A stretch of 64,000 bases of DNA, taken from the NCBI RefSeq assembly GCF_051106095.1, contig NC_135786.1:25075001-25139000 (forward strand), read 5' to 3'. The translations under genes and the position numbers were made by a program. The notes beneath the pieces are model-generated. The model saw nothing but the letters and a program-made list of their open reading frames with translations, searched no databases and was not told where the DNA came from. The stretch comes from Pogona vitticeps. Taxonomy: Eukaryota > Chordata > Lepidosauria > Squamata > Agamidae. Positions within the stretch are counted from its first letter, which is position 1. Each line of letters begins with the position of its first letter. Below, in pieces: positions 62,521 through 64,000 of the stretch.

Positions 62521-64000
62521 TTAACAAAATACAAAGCTCAGAATGAAACCTTTAGGCTGCTTAAAAAAAGATATTGGGGGAGCGGGGTTTCCGGAGCTTG
62601 GAAAGGCTCCTTTTTTAATTTTAATTTTTTTATTATAACTCCCAGAAACTCAAAGCAAACACGAGACATTTTGGGAATGCGATGCTTCCAAGTTCTTGGG
62701 AGTTTTGTTCAGCTTCAGTTTGTTATCACAAAATGCTCCAGTGCCTAAAAACTGGTTGGGGTTAGAGCATGTCTATTAATGTTCATATGGATATAACAGC
62801 TGTGTGTTCAGTGGAAGTTATTCTCAGATAAGTGTGCACAGGACTTCAGCTTAGTCAGAAAACATAAGAGGAGTCTATTACAAAGCTCAACAATGGCAAC
62901 TGGCCTTAAGGATGGGCAGACATATAGGCTACGAAGCAGAAGGGGGTGAGGCTTTGAGTTCAGTGAATGAGTATATGTTGAGTATACTATCTGTTATTCA
63001 GCCTAAGATGGGGTGGGAAGGAGAGTCCTTAAATAATTAATTCCACGCAATATTTTGTCACTAGCCAGGCAAAACAATTCCCGTCAATGGAAGCTCACTG
63101 GGGGATTGGAAATGGTACTGATGACTATATGACATAAAGCTCAGTAAGAGAAATCCAATTGTGAACTCTTTTGGGTTTTTTTGTTTGTTCAGCTGCCAGG
63201 TTGGTTTAAATTTGTTCCAGTCAGGTTGACATTGTCTACTTTCTGTCAGTGTGATAATCTCATCTGATGCAAAGGGGTGCTTAGTTGCCCTACACCCAGC
63301 ACCTCTAGCCTTCACACAGTGTCTTTTTTTAAAAAAAGTTTCAACTCAGCAGTGAAATAAAGTTTTACTAGGGCACTTTGGAGAATTGATTAAACAGAGA
63401 AAGGTGGAAATTGCCAATTAGCACCTTGTTAGTATCTTAACATAGCTTCTATGGTTGGAGATTCATGCAAACAGAATCTTCTCTCCCTCTCAACAGACAG
63501 ACATTCTCTCACACAAATACACACCTGCTTCACCCATTAGGCACTCCAATGCTTAGAGGAGATACACTTTTGCTGTATGTGTAACCAGGACTCAGGCATT
63601 TGGAGTATATCCAACCCACATGCTGACTATATTGGATGGCAGAAATAAAGGTATGGCTATATTAGCAGCAGGGAGCAAACAAGTGTGGGCCATTTGGGAA
63701 CAGTCAGGTTTGGTTAGAATAATTTAAACAAGCCTGATGATTCACATGGAAATAGCTCCTGTCAATATTGTGAAATGGCTTAATTAGCACTCCACTTCAA
63801 GTTATTAGCAAATTAATTACTTTCCCTGCTTTGAAGAAGGAAAGGAGAAGTGAAAAGATTTTTTTACTGTATATAGACTATTGCTGATGCACTGCATCAG
63901 TATTTTTTTTTAAAAAAATCGTTTATTTGCCTTTTCTTAAAGTCAAGAAACTGCCTGAAGCTGAAGCCACTACCATGGATCTGACTGTGGGCAGTTTCTC
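62521..64000. other. Non-coding; possible conserved block at 63690-63850
   Basis: No repeats recognised. The block near 63690-63850 has several TTAATTA-type homeobox core sites. No exon signal was found at the window end. Confidence 0.4.

Overview
The window reads as squamate reptile (lizard or snake) genomic DNA. It carries several BovB (RTE-clade) LINE copies, six copies of a BovB-tailed, tRNA-derived SINE that matches the Sauria SINE pattern, L2/CR1-type LINEs with AAAT tails, hAT and pogo/Tigger-like MITEs, and long microsatellites. This mixture is typical of squamates. The genus cannot be fixed from sequence alone.

I could establish only one host gene: CCN5 (WISP2), on the + strand. Five coding exons lie at 37425-37472, 39884-40100, 46212-46466, 49440-49642 and 53604-53627. 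All junctions are GT/AG and phase-consistent, and together they encode 248 residues: signal peptide, IGFBP domain, VWC domain, TSP1 domain and a short tail. Like mammalian CCN5 it has no C-terminal cystine-knot (CT) domain. The fifth exon sits where other CCN genes encode CT but stops after seven codons. A TATA box (37329-37334), a two-codon upstream ORF and an AATAAA signal (53744-53749) frame the transcript.

Region by region: 1-37300 is gene-free as far as I can see. It holds a foldback retro-insertion with target duplications (2897-3149), a 43-bp minisatellite next to an RTE-like LINE (5695-7765), an AAC/AAT microsatellite, a poly(A)-tailed insertion (10505-10778), L2 fragments, two 136-bp hAT MITEs, pogo-like MITEs, Sauria SINEs and two ~600-bp BovB pieces. 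The CCN5 introns (37473-53603) hold an RTE-like LINE piece, two perfect hairpins, a 135-nt imperfect foldback, a 140-bp CA repeat, a 499-bp hAT element ending 144 bp before exon 3, an L2 lacking its 3' half, and small BovB insertions. Downstream (53900-64000) lies a 2.6-kb BovB, a 416-bp pogo-like MITE, another Sauria SINE, a candidate hAT element and a broken Ty3/gypsy gag fossil. No second gene was recognised.

No alignment or search was run. Family names rest on recognition of protein and terminal motifs, and several repeat boundaries are approximate.
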